From the NCBI GenBank assembly GCA_003521145.1, contig DOTL01000009.1:1-64000 (forward strand): a stretch of DNA of 64,000 nt, given 5' to 3'. This document shows, in pieces, positions 1 through 8,984 of the stretch; positions within the stretch are counted from its first letter, which is position 1, and each line of letters starts with the position of its first letter. The position numbers were made by a program, and so were the translations under genes. Source of the DNA: Streptococcus sp. Its GTDB lineage: Bacteria > Bacillota > Bacilli > Lactobacillales > Streptococcaceae. The notes beneath the pieces were generated by a model, which was given only the letters and a program-made list of their open reading frames with translations, was not told where the DNA came from and did not search any database.

Positions 1-64
1 CTAAATCCTTTACTTAAATTATTTGTCTAACTTTTTAGGGTCAGTACAGAGAGTTTTTTTAGTA

Positions 65-865
65 TCATAAAATTCCTGTAATAGTCTTAACGATATCACG
101 ATTGGCATCAACATTATGCACACGGACAATCTGACATCCTTTGGTAACAGCATAGCCAGATAGAGCAGCCGTTCCCTGATCACGGTCCTTAGCTTGGGTA
201 CTTCCACCTAGTAAGTAGTCCACAACACGCTTACGAGAAATCCCAAAAAGTACAGGATAACCCAAGGCAACGACCTTGTCCAAACCTTTTAGCAGATCAA
301 TATTGTGTTGGACATTTTTAGCAAAGCCAAAGCCTGGATCAATCCAGATATTGTCCTTGGCCACACCTGCTTCCAAGGCGGCCTGAGCACGTTGACTAAG
401 GAATGTACAGACATCTTCTGTGACATCATTGTATACTTCTTCTTTTTGATTATGCATAAGGATAATCGGCACATTCTTTTCAGCTGCTAAAGCTAACATC
501 TGACCATCATAAAGTCCAGCCCAGACGTCATTTAGAATATCTGCACCTGCTTCAAGAGCAGCTCTAGCAGTGGCTGTCTTATATGTATCAATACTGATGA
601 GCACATCATATTTTGCCTTGATAGCCTGAATAACTGGCACGATACGAGCAATCTCTTCTTCCTCAGTTACAAATTCTGCTCCTGGTCTTGTAGATTCGCC
701 ACCTACATCTATAATGGTAGCCCCCTGGGCAATCATACGCTCAACCTGAGCCAGCGCATCCTCTAAAGTGTCAAAATCGCCACCATCTGAGAAAGAGTCA
801 GGGGTAACATTCAATATTCCCATAATACAGGCCTTACCTGCAATCTCATGTTTGCCAATAAACAT
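65..865 (-). CDS. folP: Dihydropteroate synthase
   Basis: This 266-residue protein condenses p-aminobenzoate with 6-hydroxymethyl-dihydropterin pyrophosphate to give dihydropteroate in folate synthesis; it is the sulfonamide target. Visible family signatures are NVTPDSFSDGG near residue 20 and ESTRPG near residue 57, with a TIM-barrel pattern of repeated hydrophobic strands and the C-terminal SRKR segment. The ATG is preceded by AGGAG at good spacing. It lies 8 bases downstream of folE on the same strand, so the two are probably cotranscribed. Length is normal. The 64 bases after it, to the window edge, show no start codon or gene on either strand. Confidence 0.96.
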   Translation of the reverse strand: MFIGKHEIAGKACIMGILNVTPDSFSDGGDFDTLEDALAQVERMIAQGATIIDVGGESTRPGAEFVTEEEEIARIVPVIQAIKAKYDVLISIDTYKTATARAALEAGADILNDVWAGLYDGQMLALAAEKNVPIILMHNQKEEVYNDVTEDVCTFLSQRAQAALEAGVAKDNIWIDPGFGFAKNVQHNIDLLKGLDKVVALGYPVLFGISRKRVVDYLLGGSTQAKDRDQGTAALSGYAVTKGCQIVRVHNVDANRDIVKTITGIL

Positions 866-873
866 CTTAACTC

Positions 874-1437
874 CTAAAAATCACGTATCAATGAAAGAAT
901 TTCTTTGCGTTCTTCACGGTCTTCTTTATAAAGGCCCTTAGCGACAGTTGTGATTGTCTTACTTCCTGGTTTCTTAATGCCTCGCATAGTCATGCACATA
1001 TGCTCTGCTTCAACCATGACAAAAACTCCTCGAGGATTCAGAGATTCTTCAAGTGCTGTAGCAACTTGATCTGTAAGACGTTCTTGCAACTGCGGACGAC
1101 GAGCAGCTACTTCAACCGCACGCGCTAATTTGGAAAGTCCTGTCACCTTGTCCCCACTTGGCAAATAAGCCACATGGGCCTTACCATAAAATGGAACCAA
1201 ATGGTGCTCACACATAGAGTAAAAAGGAATATCCTTGACAAGGACAACTTCGTCATGAACTTCTGAAAAGACAGCTGTAAATTGATCCTTCGGATTTTCA
1301 TTTAGACCTGAAAACATTTCAGCATACATTTTAGCTACACGTTTTGGTGTGTCCAAAAGTCCCTCACGCTCAGGATTTTCACCTAAAGCTTTCAATAGTT
1401 GATAGACTGCTTGTTCTACTTTTTCTTGATTTGCCAT
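874..1437 (-). CDS. folE: GTP cyclohydrolase I
   Basis: This 187-residue enzyme opens GTP to dihydroneopterin triphosphate, the first step of folate synthesis. The zinc-site block [11 protein letters not shown] near residues 70-80 and the C-terminal MCMTMRGI segment are diagnostic. I chose the ATG at 1437 (MANQEK) because AGAGGAAATT lies just before it; the open frame runs five codons further upstream without an improved ribosome site. It is the first gene of a folE-folP unit. A TATAAT box lies about 30 bases upstream of the start. Confidence 0.96.
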   Translation of the reverse strand: MANQEKVEQAVYQLLKALGENPEREGLLDTPKRVAKMYAEMFSGLNENPKDQFTAVFSEVHDEVVLVKDIPFYSMCEHHLVPFYGKAHVAYLPSGDKVTGLSKLARAVEVAARRPQLQERLTDQVATALEESLNPRGVFVMVEAEHMCMTMRGIKKPGSKTITTVAKGLYKEDREERKEILSLIRDF

Positions 1438-1468
1438 AATTTCCTCTTGCAACGTTATAATACTATCT

Positions 1469-1474
1469 ATTATA
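1469..1474 (-). promoter_or_regulatory. -10 box of the folE-folP unit
   Basis: On the minus strand TATAAT stands 31 bases before the folE start, between the folE ribosome site and the kimA terminator. I could not find a convincing -35 at 16-18 bases; TTGCAA lies 21 bases upstream. Confidence 0.55.
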
Positions 1475-1530
1475 CCTTATTTTGCTGGATTTTTCTTGCA
1501 AAAATAAGATTTCCTAGCTACCTAAATCTC

Positions 1531-1573
1531 AAAAAAAGCGAAGACCACCTTTCATATAGGGGTTATCTTCGCT
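1531..1573 (-). terminator. Terminator after the kimA-like gene
   Basis: AGCGAAGA and TCTTCGCT form the arms of a hairpin that, read on the minus strand, is followed by seven U. It starts 8 bases after the stop of the K+ transporter gene. T-runs on both sides would let it work in both directions. Confidence 0.8.
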
Positions 1574-1580
1574 TATTTTT

Positions 1581-3425
1581 TTAGTCTTTCAAGTGGTAAG
1601 AATAAGAGGAAACCACAATATTCTCACGCCATTTGAGATAATATTTCAATCGTAAATTCATTTGGTTGTGAAGCATAGTTTGCCATGATTTTTTAGGCAC
1701 AAACTGAGGAATCATGACTGTCAGAGTCGCATTATCCTTCTCAGCTTGAGTGGCGACCTCGTCCACATACTGAATGGTTGACTGAGTGATTGAGCTGTAC
1801 GGTGATTGGATATGAACCATCTCAATTTCAGGGAAATATTTTTTAAACTCTTGTTCTGTTTCCTTATCCTTGTTCTCTGTATCCTTAGTAGATACATGCA
1901 TGGCAATAACCTTGTCACCAATAGAACGTGCATAGGAAATAGCCCCGATATTAGCCTTGGTAACATTCCCAACGAGGATAAGAACAATATTTCCTTGATA
2001 ATGGTGTTCTTCTACCGCTCCATCAATACGCAACTGTTGAGCAACATCATTATAGTGTTTTTTTATCTTAAGGAACATCCACATCAAGATTCCAATAATT
2101 GGGAAGAATGGCCAGATATCTTCCAGACGGAAAATGAAGAGAATAAGAACGATAGCATAACAAATGAGGGCACCCAAGATATTAGCCAAAGAATGTTTCC
2201 AGAATCCCTTACCATATTCACGAATCCAATGGATAACCATCCCCGTTTGAGAAAGAGCAAATGGAATAAATACACCGATGGTGTAAAGTGGAATCAAACG
2301 TTCTGTATTTCCATGGAAAATAAATAAGAGGGTGATGGCACCAATTGCAAGTGTCAAGATTCCATTAGAATATCCCATACGTGCACCTTTTTCAAGGTAA
2401 ATGTGAGGCATGTATTTATTTTTCGCCATATTAAAGGACAACATCGGAAAGGCTGAAAACCCTGTATTAGCTGCCACTGCAAGAATCATGGCAGTAGAGA
2501 ATTGGAAAATGTAAAATAGAATACCACCAATCCATGATTGACCGAGAATTTCTCTGGCCATTTGTGACAAGATAGTTACTCCTGCATGAGGTGTAATACC
2601 TGTCCACCAGTTGAAGAAGGTGATTCCCGCAAACATAGCCCCCAAAATGCTAGACATGATAAAGAGGGTTGATGCTGCATTTTTAGCCCTAGGTTTCTTA
2701 AAGAAAGGCACCGCATTAGAGATGGCTTCTACCCCTGTCAATGATGCAGAACCTGAAGTAAAGGCCCTTAAAATAAGAATCAATGACACACCTGTAATGG
2801 GTTGTCCTAAATGTGCTGTGGCCGCATAAGGCATATGACCCGTTAATATTTGAAAGAAACCAAATCCCAACAAGAACAGCGTCGAAACAATGAAGAGATA
2901 AACCGGTATCATCAAAGATTTTGCCGATTCGCGCATCCCCCTAAGGTTCATAACCATCAAAACAAGCACCAAAATCATTGATATTTCAAGATTGAAAGGA
3001 TGAAGGAGGGGGAGGGCTGAGGTAATGGCGTCTGCACCTGAGGCCACTGAAACAGCAACCGTCAACATGTAATCGACCAAAAGACTACCACCAGCTATCA
3101 AGCCAAACTTAGGAGACAAATTTTCCGTCGTTACCATATAGGCGCCACCACCATGAGGATAGGCTTTGATAACCTGTCTATAAGAGATGGTAAGACTGGC
3201 CAAAAGGACGAGAACAAAGAGCCCAATAGGGATTGACCACCAAATAGCCGCACTAGATACGGCTGTCAGAACCAAGACGACCTGCTCTGGACCATAGGCG
3301 ATGGATGAAAGAGCATCACTCGACAACATGGCTAAGGCCTGAATCTTGGACAATAAGTGTTCATCACCACTATCATCATGAGTTAAAGGTTCACCGATTA
3401 AAATGTTTTTCAGACGTTGAAACAT
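1581..3425 (-). CDS. kimA: KimA-type potassium transporter (APC superfamily)
   Basis: This 614-residue membrane protein resembles Bacillus subtilis KimA (YdaO), a high-affinity K+ importer of the KUP/APC type. The first 100 residues carry the shared blocks LSSDALSSIAYGPEQ and YPHGGGAYMV, and the segment GGSLLVDYMLTVAVS follows. There are about twelve hydrophobic segments to residue ~455, then a soluble C-terminal domain of ~150 residues like the cytosolic domain that binds c-di-AMP in KimA. The ATG has AAGGAG 8 bases upstream. The gene is monocistronic, with its own promoter and terminator. Older annotations call this family amino-acid permease; K+ transport is inferred from the family, not shown here. 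Confidence 0.82.
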   Translation of the reverse strand: MFQRLKNILIGEPLTHDDSGDEHLLSKIQALAMLSSDALSSIAYGPEQVVLVLTAVSSAAIWWSIPIGLFVLVLLASLTISYRQVIKAYPHGGGAYMVTTENLSPKFGLIAGGSLLVDYMLTVAVSVASGADAITSALPLLHPFNLEISMILVLVLMVMNLRGMRESAKSLMIPVYLFIVSTLFLLGFGFFQILTGHMPYAATAHLGQPITGVSLILILRAFTSGSASLTGVEAISNAVPFFKKPRAKNAASTLFIMSSILGAMFAGITFFNWWTGITPHAGVTILSQMAREILGQSWIGGILFYIFQFSTAMILAVAANTGFSAFPMLSFNMAKNKYMPHIYLEKGARMGYSNGILTLAIGAITLLFIFHGNTERLIPLYTIGVFIPFALSQTGMVIHWIREYGKGFWKHSLANILGALICYAIVLILFIFRLEDIWPFFPIIGILMWMFLKIKKHYNDVAQQLRIDGAVEEHHYQGNIVLILVGNVTKANIGAISYARSIGDKVIAMHVSTKDTENKDKETEQEFKKYFPEIEMVHIQSPYSSITQSTIQYVDEVATQAEKDNATLTVMIPQFVPKKSWQTMLHNQMNLRLKYYLKWRENIVVSSYSYHLKD

Positions 3426-3460
3426 TGCGATCTCCTTGCTTTTAAAACATACGAGAGCTA

Positions 3461-3489
3461 TTATACGCCCCTAAATGTCATCTTTCAAG
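3461..3489 (-). promoter_or_regulatory. Promoter of the kimA-like gene
   Basis: On the minus strand TTGAAA and TATAAT are separated by exactly 17 bases, 36 bases before the start codon. No c-di-AMP riboswitch can fit in the short leader. Confidence 0.75.
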
Positions 3490-3491
3490 TC

Positions 3492-4754
3492 TTAAACATC
3501 ACTTGCCTGCTCTAAAACCCATTTTCTGACCTGAGAAATAAAGTATAAGGATCCCGTAATCACATAAAGTTTCTTATTGTCAGTCATCACATGTTCTTTA
3601 ATCCATGTTTTGAAGTATGGTACCTGCTTATAAGCCTCTGGGTATTGATCTAGTTTAACACTGTTTGGATAGTCAAAACTCGTTACAGTCAAGTCACCAA
3701 CCGAATTTAGTTGGGCAAGCATACCATCAATGGGCTTGGTATCAATCGCTGCAAAGAGGAGTTCAATCTCCTTATCTGCATATTCTGACTGCAACAAGTC
3801 AATCAAAACTTTAACACTCTCATTATTATGAGCACCATCAATCATGAGATTAGGTCTTAAAAATTCTGTTCGACCTAGCCAATTGGCATGAGCCAGGGCA
3901 TCCTTTATGAGTTCAGGCGTTACTTTAGGATAATCTTTTTGAAGCAATAAAGAAGCCATGATAGCCAAACTAGCATTTGCAACTTGGTGTTGACCAGCCA
4001 TAGCCAAAGCTATATCATCTAACCTTTGCTCTCCATAGGTAAAATCAAAGGAATGGCTGGATCCTTCAGCTGTAAAATCTCTCCCCAGCTCATAGGTCTT
4101 AGACCCTTCTTCACGCGCCTTCTTCTCGAAAACATCTCGAACATCAGTACGGTCAGTCGCATAAATAAAGGGAGCCACATCCTTCAAAACACCAGCCTTC
4201 TCAGCTGCAATTTCAGCATGGGTATTTCCCAAAATAGCCTGGTGGTCTAAACCAATCGAAGGACATAGGACTGCCAAGGGCTTAAAGAGGTTGGTTGAAT
4301 CATGAAGGCCACCCATTCCCGCTTCAATGAATGCGATATCTACAGGATGGACCTGACCAAAATAGAGGAACATCAAGACTGTGATAATCTCAAACTCTGT
4401 CGCATTTTCATGCTCTGTCTCTTTTGGTAGACGTTCAACCACAGGCTTCACACGATTAACCAGATCAAGTAAGTCCTCTTCTGAAATCATCTGACCATTG
4501 AGAGAAATTCGTTCCTTGAAGTCAATAATATAGGGTGAGGTAAAGGTTCCAACTTCATAACCTGCCTGGGTAAAAATGGTTTGTAGGGCATTGACTGTAG
4601 ACCCTTTGCCGTTTGTTCCAACGATATGCACAGCCTTGAGATTATCTTGTGGATTTCCCAACTCTTTAAGCATCCAAGCCATACGCTCCAAGCCAGGCCT
4701 GATGCCAAATTTTAACTGTCCATGAACCCAATCTAACGCTTCCTGATAAGTCAT
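3492..4754 (-). CDS. folC: Folylpolyglutamate/dihydrofolate synthase
   Basis: This 420-residue enzyme adds glutamate to dihydropteroate and to folates. The ATP-binding loop GTNGKGS lies near residue 45, followed by the TSPYI substrate-binding segment and the second-domain GAHNNES block typical of the Mur ligase/FolC family. The ATG at 4754 is chosen over an in-frame GTG two codons upstream because AAGGAG sits 5 bases before it. It is not adjacent to folE-folP here and has its own promoter, so it appears to be a separate transcription unit. Confidence 0.94.
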   Translation of the reverse strand: MTYQEALDWVHGQLKFGIRPGLERMAWMLKELGNPQDNLKAVHIVGTNGKGSTVNALQTIFTQAGYEVGTFTSPYIIDFKERISLNGQMISEEDLLDLVNRVKPVVERLPKETEHENATEFEIITVLMFLYFGQVHPVDIAFIEAGMGGLHDSTNLFKPLAVLCPSIGLDHQAILGNTHAEIAAEKAGVLKDVAPFIYATDRTDVRDVFEKKAREEGSKTYELGRDFTAEGSSHSFDFTYGEQRLDDIALAMAGQHQVANASLAIMASLLLQKDYPKVTPELIKDALAHANWLGRTEFLRPNLMIDGAHNNESVKVLIDLLQSEYADKEIELLFAAIDTKPIDGMLAQLNSVGDLTVTSFDYPNSVKLDQYPEAYKQVPYFKTWIKEHVMTDNKKLYVITGSLYFISQVRKWVLEQASDV

Positions 4755-4853
4755 AATCACTCCTTTTTTAGACTAATGCTTAAACTTAGTCATTAAGCTG
4801 ACCTCTAAACTAGATTTCTAGTTTTTATTTGAGCTTAATGCTTTGACGCTCTT

Positions 4854-4883
4854 ATTATACCAAAGACTCCTAGGTATAACCAA
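4854..4883 (-). promoter_or_regulatory. Probable folC promoter
   Basis: On the minus strand TTGGTT and TATAAT are 18 bases apart, about 100 bases before the folC start. The leader between carries a short imperfect hairpin of unknown role. Confidence 0.55.
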
Positions 4884-4889
4884 AACATG

Positions 4890-4915
4890 CAAAAAAGGCA
4901 ACCCTAGGGTCACCT
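4890..4915 (-). terminator. Terminator of rpsP-khpA
   Basis: On the minus strand AGGTGACCC and GGGTTGCCT pair, with two G-U pairs, and are followed by six U. The hairpin begins directly after the khpA stop. Confidence 0.8.
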
Positions 4916-4916
4916 C

Positions 4917-5165
4917 TTAAGCTTTCTCTTTTTCGTCAATAACAAGACGAACTTTTTTACCTTGAGTAGGTACCGAATAGACAATCGCTCTTATCGCCGT
5001 AATAGTACGTCCTTTTTTCCCGATAACACGCCCAATATCGGTTGGGGCAAGATCAAGATGATACTCCAAAAACTCAGGACCGTCAATAATTTTTATGGTC
5101 AACTGATCTGGTGAAGCAATTAAAGGTTTAACGATAGCGATAATAAGATTTTCAATGGTATCCAT
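4917..5165 (-). CDS. khpA: KH-domain RNA-binding protein KhpA
   Basis: This 82-residue protein is a single KH domain. The GxxG loop is visible as [10 protein letters not shown] near residues 43-52. In streptococci KhpA partners with KhpB/EloR, binds RNA, and affects cell elongation; that role is known from the family. It follows rpsP by 11 bases, the usual streptococcal pairing, and shares its promoter and terminator. No unusual features are seen. Confidence 0.93.
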   Translation of the reverse strand: MDTIENLIIAIVKPLIASPDQLTIKIIDGPEFLEYHLDLAPTDIGRVIGKKGRTITAIRAIVYSVPTQGKKVRLVIDEKEKA

Positions 5166-5176
5166 AGGCTAAAAAA

Positions 5177-5449
5177 TTATTTTGAGAATTTTGATTCGTG
5201 GAATTTCTTCATAACGCCTTCTTTTGAAAGGATGTTACGAACTGTGTCTGAAGGTTGTGCACCTTTAGACAACCACTCAAGAACACGTTCTTCTTTAAGT
5301 GTTACTTGGTTTTCTTCAACGAGTGGATTGTAAGTACCAACTGTTTCGATGAAACGTCCATCACGTGGAGCACGTGAATCTGCAACGTTAATACGGTAGA
5401 AAGGTTTTTTCTTAGAACCCATACGAGTCAAACGGATTTTTACTGCCAT
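5177..5449 (-). CDS. rpsP: 30S ribosomal protein S16
   Basis: This 90-residue protein of the small ribosomal subunit starts with the standard [20 protein letters not shown] block and contains the [13 protein letters not shown] segment. It is the first gene of rpsP-khpA. Upstream lie a strong promoter (5516-5543) and a leader of about 60 bases holding a GGGGC/GCCCC hairpin, which could take part in leader control, though I cannot assign it to a known r-protein leader. Confidence 0.98.
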   Translation of the reverse strand: MAVKIRLTRMGSKKKPFYRINVADSRAPRDGRFIETVGTYNPLVEENQVTLKEERVLEWLSKGAQPSDTVRNILSKEGVMKKFHESKFSK

Positions 5450-5515
5450 TTTTAATATCTCTTTTCTTAAGTTTTTTATTATGGTGGGGGCACTTATCGC
5501 CCCTCGACCTTAACT

Positions 5516-5543
5516 AGTATACCATATCATTTTTATGTGTCAA
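5516..5543 (-). promoter_or_regulatory. rpsP promoter
   Basis: On the minus strand TTGACA and TATACT are 16 bases apart. The -35 is one arm of a 7-bp inverted repeat (TGTCAAG, A-run, CTTGACA) at 5538-5558. Confidence 0.8.
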
Positions 5544-5573
5544 GAAAAAAACTTGACAGACTTAAAATTTCTA

Positions 5574-5608
5574 CAAAAAAGAACGTCTATCAACAGCAGC
5601 TAGGCGTT
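5574..5608 (-). terminator. Orphan terminator-like hairpin
   Basis: On the minus strand AACGCCTA and TAGACGTT pair (one G-U) and are followed by CUUUUUU. No gene or clear promoter lies upstream on that strand before 6000, so either it ends an unrecognised transcript or it is a relic. The loop-side bases resemble those of the plus-strand terminator at 5947. Confidence 0.5.
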
Positions 5609-5768
5609 TCTAGTGCAGTTAAAGCACATAGTCATTGATATTGTCCAAGTATATTTGTAAACACTCAGAAAAATTTTTACAAACTTACCATTCAAGACCA
5701 GAAAATGACTGTTCACGATTTTTTCTTACATATTTTAAATAATTGTAAGTTCCCTCTCAATTTTTTGG

Positions 5769-5774
5769 TACAAT
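5769..5774 (+). promoter_or_regulatory. -10 box of a probable small RNA
   Basis: TACAAT precedes a 200-base stretch without a reading frame. The upstream bases are AT-rich (TTTTAA and TGTAAG spaced by five), which recalls a CiaR-type direct repeat only weakly. No standard -35 is clear. Confidence 0.45.
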
Positions 5775-5780
5775 AGATAA

Positions 5781-5976
5781 TGTAAAGAGAGACCTAATGA
5801 GTTGCAGATAAGTATTTTATTATTTAAAACTTATTATTCTCGTAAACATTTTTTAAATAGTCTAGGAACCCTTCTTAACATTTATACCCATCTTCCCCAA
5901 ACACTTTTCCCCATTCCTAGGTTATCAGATCTCTCACAATAAAAGCGTCTAGCACACCCGGCTAGGCCTTTTTTCT
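5781..5976 (+). ncRNA. Probable structured small RNA, unassigned
   Basis: There is no reading frame here, but several paired segments are nested: GAGAGA (5787) with TCTCTC (5930) as a closing stem, CTAGGAA (5862) with TTCCTAG (5914), and an AT-rich hairpin at 5808-5836. Between them lie single-stranded C-rich runs such as TCTTCCCC and CTTTTCCCC. The 3' end has a terminator, GTCTAGC/GCTAGGC followed by CTTTTTT (5947-5976), and a -10 box lies just upstream. That set supports an independent transcript of about 195 bases. I do not recognise a known family. Its C-rich loops could pair with G-rich ribosome sites. Confidence 0.5.
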
Positions 5977-5989
5977 TTTCCCAGACTTT

Positions 5990-5998
5990 TGCTATAAT
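5990..5998 (+). promoter_or_regulatory. Extended -10 promoter of the tehB-like gene
   Basis: TGCTATAAT fits an extended -10 (TGnTATAAT) 31 bases before the start codon. The -35 region is a T-run from the preceding terminator and does not match the consensus. Confidence 0.6.
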
Positions 5999-6029
5999 AA
6001 AGCCATACCGTTTGAAAGGAATCCATAAA

Positions 6030-6908
6030 ATGACTATAGATCAGCAACTACTTTGCTACAAACGTTTACCAAACTGGACTGCTACAACACTTCCAGAAAT
6101 GGTGACACAAAAACACAATACTAAGGTGGGAACTTGGGCTAAATTAACCATTCTATCAGGATCTCTCCGCTTCTACGAATTAGATGAACAAGGACAGGTT
6201 ACTGAAGAGCACCTTTATACCCCCGAGACAGAGATTCCTTTTGTTGAACCACAAGCTTGGCATCGCATCGTTGCTGCTTCAAATGATTTGGAATGCTATC
6301 TTTCTTTTTACTGTAAGCCTGAGGACTACATAGCTAAAAAGTATGACACTAAGGCTCACTCCGAGGTTCTTGAAGCAGTCCAATCTGGCCATATCAAACC
6401 TGGTCGCACCCTCGACCTAGGTTGTGGTCACGGCCGTAACGCTCTTTATTTGGCATCTCTTGGGCACGATGTTACAGCCGTTGATGTTAATAACGAAGCT
6501 ACACAACGCATCCAAATGATTGTAGATGAGGAAAATTACAATGTTAGAGCTGGCTACTACGATATCAATGCTGCTGCTCTTCCTGAGTCTGATACCTTTG
6601 ATTTCATCCTCTCAACAGTAGTCTTTATGTTCCTTGATCCCGGTCAAATTCCGGCGATTATCAAGAATATGCAAGAGCGTACTGTTGTGGGTGGCTACAA
6701 CCTAATTGTTTGTGCCATGGACACTGAGGAGTACCCTTGTGCCATGCCTTTCCCGTTTACCTTTGAAGAGGGTGAGTTGAAAAATTATTATAGCGACTGG
6801 GAGTTAGTCAAGTATAACGAAAATCCTGGTCACCTTCACCGTTTGGATGAATATGGCAATCCCATCACCCTTCAATTTGCAACCATGTTAGCTAAGAAGG
6901 TTAAATAA
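6030..6908 (+). CDS. tehB: TehB-like SAM-dependent methyltransferase with cupin N-domain
   Basis: This 292-residue protein has two parts. Residues 1 to ~100 form a cupin-like domain of the DUF1971 type; the rest is a class I methyltransferase with motif I LDLGCGHGRNALYLA near residue 130. TehB proteins methylate tellurite and confer resistance; the physiological substrate in streptococci is not established. The ATG at 6030 has AAAGGA upstream and is preferred to the upstream in-frame start. It is a monocistronic unit sharing a bidirectional terminator with the convergent gene. Confidence 0.85.
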   Translation: MTIDQQLLCYKRLPNWTATTLPEMVTQKHNTKVGTWAKLTILSGSLRFYELDEQGQVTEEHLYTPETEIPFVEPQAWHRIVAASNDLECYLSFYCKPEDYIAKKYDTKAHSEVLEAVQSGHIKPGRTLDLGCGHGRNALYLASLGHDVTAVDVNNEATQRIQMIVDEENYNVRAGYYDINAAALPESDTFDFILSTVVFMFLDPGQIPAIIKNMQERTVVGGYNLIVCAMDTEEYPCAMPFPFTFEEGELKNYYSDWELVKYNENPGHLHRLDEYGNPITLQFATMLAKKVK

Positions 6909-6958
6909 GAGAGAATGACTGTAGAAGAGCTGAACACAGCTTGACTCGTCTTCAAATT

Positions 6959-6992
6959 AAAAACTAGGATTCCAGTTAGAATCCTAGTTTTT
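6959..6992 (+). terminator. Bidirectional terminator
   Basis: AAAAACTAGGATTC and GAATCCTAGTTTTT form a perfect 14-bp stem between two convergent genes; A- and T-runs at the ends let it serve both strands. It overlaps the last two bases of the 6991 gene. Confidence 0.85.
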
Positions 6993-7743
6993 AATTGTTT
7001 ACAATGTCTGCATATCCTGATTTAAGGTCAGCATTTTCTGTTTCTTTGACATAATAGACACCCCCATTGGTAGTTGGTGAATAAAGAACAAAGGGAGTCC
7101 CATCTTTTTTAATTGTAAAGAAATAACGGTGAACAGAGATATTTTCCCATCTCTCGTAAACTGAAACAATGGTATACTCAGAATTACTATTACCATTTGC
7201 GGCATAGATTTCATCCACCGTCTGATTATGGTCTGACATCCAACGAATAGGCAAAGAGAAGGCTTCATTTGTAATTTCTTTGTATCCTGGCTGATTCATC
7301 TGATTGCCCCAAGAAACCATCAAACTAGCAAGGCGACTGGCCTTGTCATCGGTCCAACGTGGATTTTCAGTATAAGCTTCCTTGGCATGGTTAGCGTCAG
7401 GAGTATCAATACTTGCACTGCTAGATTCACTTGACTTCGTATTTTTGTTCGATGAATCACCTGGCTTGGCACTAGCCTTCTCTGTCGATGAGAATATCGA
7501 GCTAGCCACCGTGGCAGACGACTTAGTCTGTTTGACGTTCTTCATTGAAGTAGAGACTAGAGTCAAGGCAATGTCAACTACGATTGCTACTAGAGCCACA
7601 AGAAGAATATAGATATAATTATAATTTTTCGAGATTCCAATAAGACCAGACTGATAAACTAATTGTAGTTCATCGGGTTTCGGTTTACGTCCCTGAACTT
7701 GCTCAAAACGACTTATCCATTCTGCTTCTGACAGCTTTCGCAT
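6991..7743 (-). CDS. Membrane-anchored DUF4767-type protein
   Basis: This 250-residue protein has a short soluble N-terminus, one membrane segment (about residues 42-65), a Ser/Lys-rich linker and a C-terminal domain of ~130 residues containing RWTDDKASRLASLMVSWG, which fits the DUF4767 family of lactic acid bacteria. That domain should lie outside the cell. The start at 7743 (MRKLSE) is chosen because GAAGGGGA lies before it. Function is unknown. It stands alone between tehB and a broken oxidoreductase gene. Confidence 0.7.
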   Translation of the reverse strand: MRKLSEAEWISRFEQVQGRKPKPDELQLVYQSGLIGISKNYNYIYILLVALVAIVVDIALTLVSTSMKNVKQTKSSATVASSIFSSTEKASAKPGDSSNKNTKSSESSSASIDTPDANHAKEAYTENPRWTDDKASRLASLMVSWGNQMNQPGYKEITNEAFSLPIRWMSDHNQTVDEIYAANGNSNSEYTIVSVYERWENISVHRYFFTIKKDGTPFVLYSPTTNGGVYYVKETENADLKSGYADIVNN

Positions 7744-7838
7744 AATTTTCCCCTTCTCTTTATCAATCATTTTCCATCCTATCATAGAACAGTGATGATG
7801 ACAATAGTAGAGAGAACTTGAGGTTTACCTTCAACCTA

Positions 7839-8863
7839 TTATCCTTTATTTTCAAAATAACGGCGAACAATCGGCGCCACTTCTTCACCATAAAGTTTAA
7901 TAGCCTTTAGAACAGCCTCATGTGGCATAGAACCAATTGGGAGATGAAGTATGAAGCGATCTAGCTGTAAATCCTCAATAATACGAATGATTTTTTGAGA
8001 AACGTGAACAGGGTCCCCAACGAACATGGCTCCGTTTGGTCCAATACTAGCATAGTACTGCTCTTTAGTCATTTCAGTCCTGTGTGGGCAATCCTTAGCA
8101 ATGTTATCCACTGTTTGTTTTGTTGGATAACAATAATTCTCTATCGCTTGAAAATTATTTTCTTCAATCCAACCCCAAGAATGAGTAGCCACCCTAAGTT
8201 GTTCATCCGAATAGCCGTTTTGAGCACCGATTTCCTTATAAACCTCAACTAATTTTGCAAAGGCCTTCGGATTTCCTCCAATTGTAGCATAGGCACTTGG
8301 AAGACCTTTTTCCGCAATTTGAATGTTGGACTCAATGTGACCACCTGTCGCTACCCATATCGAAAAATTATCTTGGACTGCTCGCGGATACACAGGCCCT
8401 TTATCAACAGACTGAGTATGCTTACCTTGCCAAGTTACATTCATGTGCTTTTTGACTTCCAGAAGCATGTCTAATTTTTCATTGAAAAGTTCATCGTAAT
8501 CTGAGAGATCATAGCCAAAAAGTGGCAAACTCTCAACAAAAGAGCCTCTACCCGCCATGATTTCTGTACGACCATTTGACAGAGCATCAATAGTTGCATA
8601 CTGCTGATAGACACGAACAGGGTCAATAGATGACTAAATGGTTACTGCACTAGATAAACGAATCTTCTTAGTATTCCCAGCACCTGCTGCAAGAACAATT
8701 TGTGGTGATGCTCTCCAATCGCATAAATATTTAGTCCAACCTGATCCATCAATTCAATTTCGTCAACGAGCTCTCGAATACGTTGGTCATGAGAGATAGC
8801 TTTTCCAGTTGATTCTAGGAGGGTTATTTCTCCAAAGGTTGAAATGCCAAGTTCAATCGTCAT
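7839..8863 (-). pseudogene. Broken LLM-class flavin-dependent oxidoreductase
   Basis: The two parts read as one luciferase-like monooxygenase. The N-terminal part (8642-8863, MTIELGISTFGEI) runs to YAIGEHHH and then loses frame; after it the other frame reads IVLAAGAGNTKKIRLSSAVTI, an in-frame TAG at 8634-8636, SSIDPVRVYQQYATIDALS and then MAGRGSF to the C-terminus (7839). Compared with intact members, a short segment after GEHH appears deleted, with loss of frame, and one codon has become TAG. The protein cannot be made in full. The 720-base downstream ORF still starts with an ATG but lacks the N-terminal barrel. Confidence 0.88.
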
Positions 8864-8935
8864 ATATCTTTTCTCCAGTGATTCTTTAATTTGTTATGAG
8901 AATAAATTTAGCCCTAATTAGTAGTAGTTACGAAT

Positions 8936-8984
8936 AAAAAAAGCCTAAGACTCTATTTTTCAAGAAAAGCTAATAGGGTTAGGC
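8936..8984 (-). terminator. Terminator after the small membrane-protein gene
   Basis: On the minus strand GCCTAA and TTAGGC pair around a second CTATT/AATAG pairing and are followed by seven U. The hairpin overlaps the end of the frame-shifted small membrane gene. Confidence 0.75.

Noticed and set aside
1806..2327. Long plus-strand frame of 173 codons inside the K+ transporter gene
   Set aside because: It is antisense to a well-conserved gene, rich in Asn/Ile from the complement, without a ribosome site.
5734..5750. CiaR-type direct repeat upstream of the 5781 RNA
   Set aside because: The best spacing gives TTTTAA and TGTAAG, three mismatches in twelve to the TTTAAG repeat; too weak to claim.
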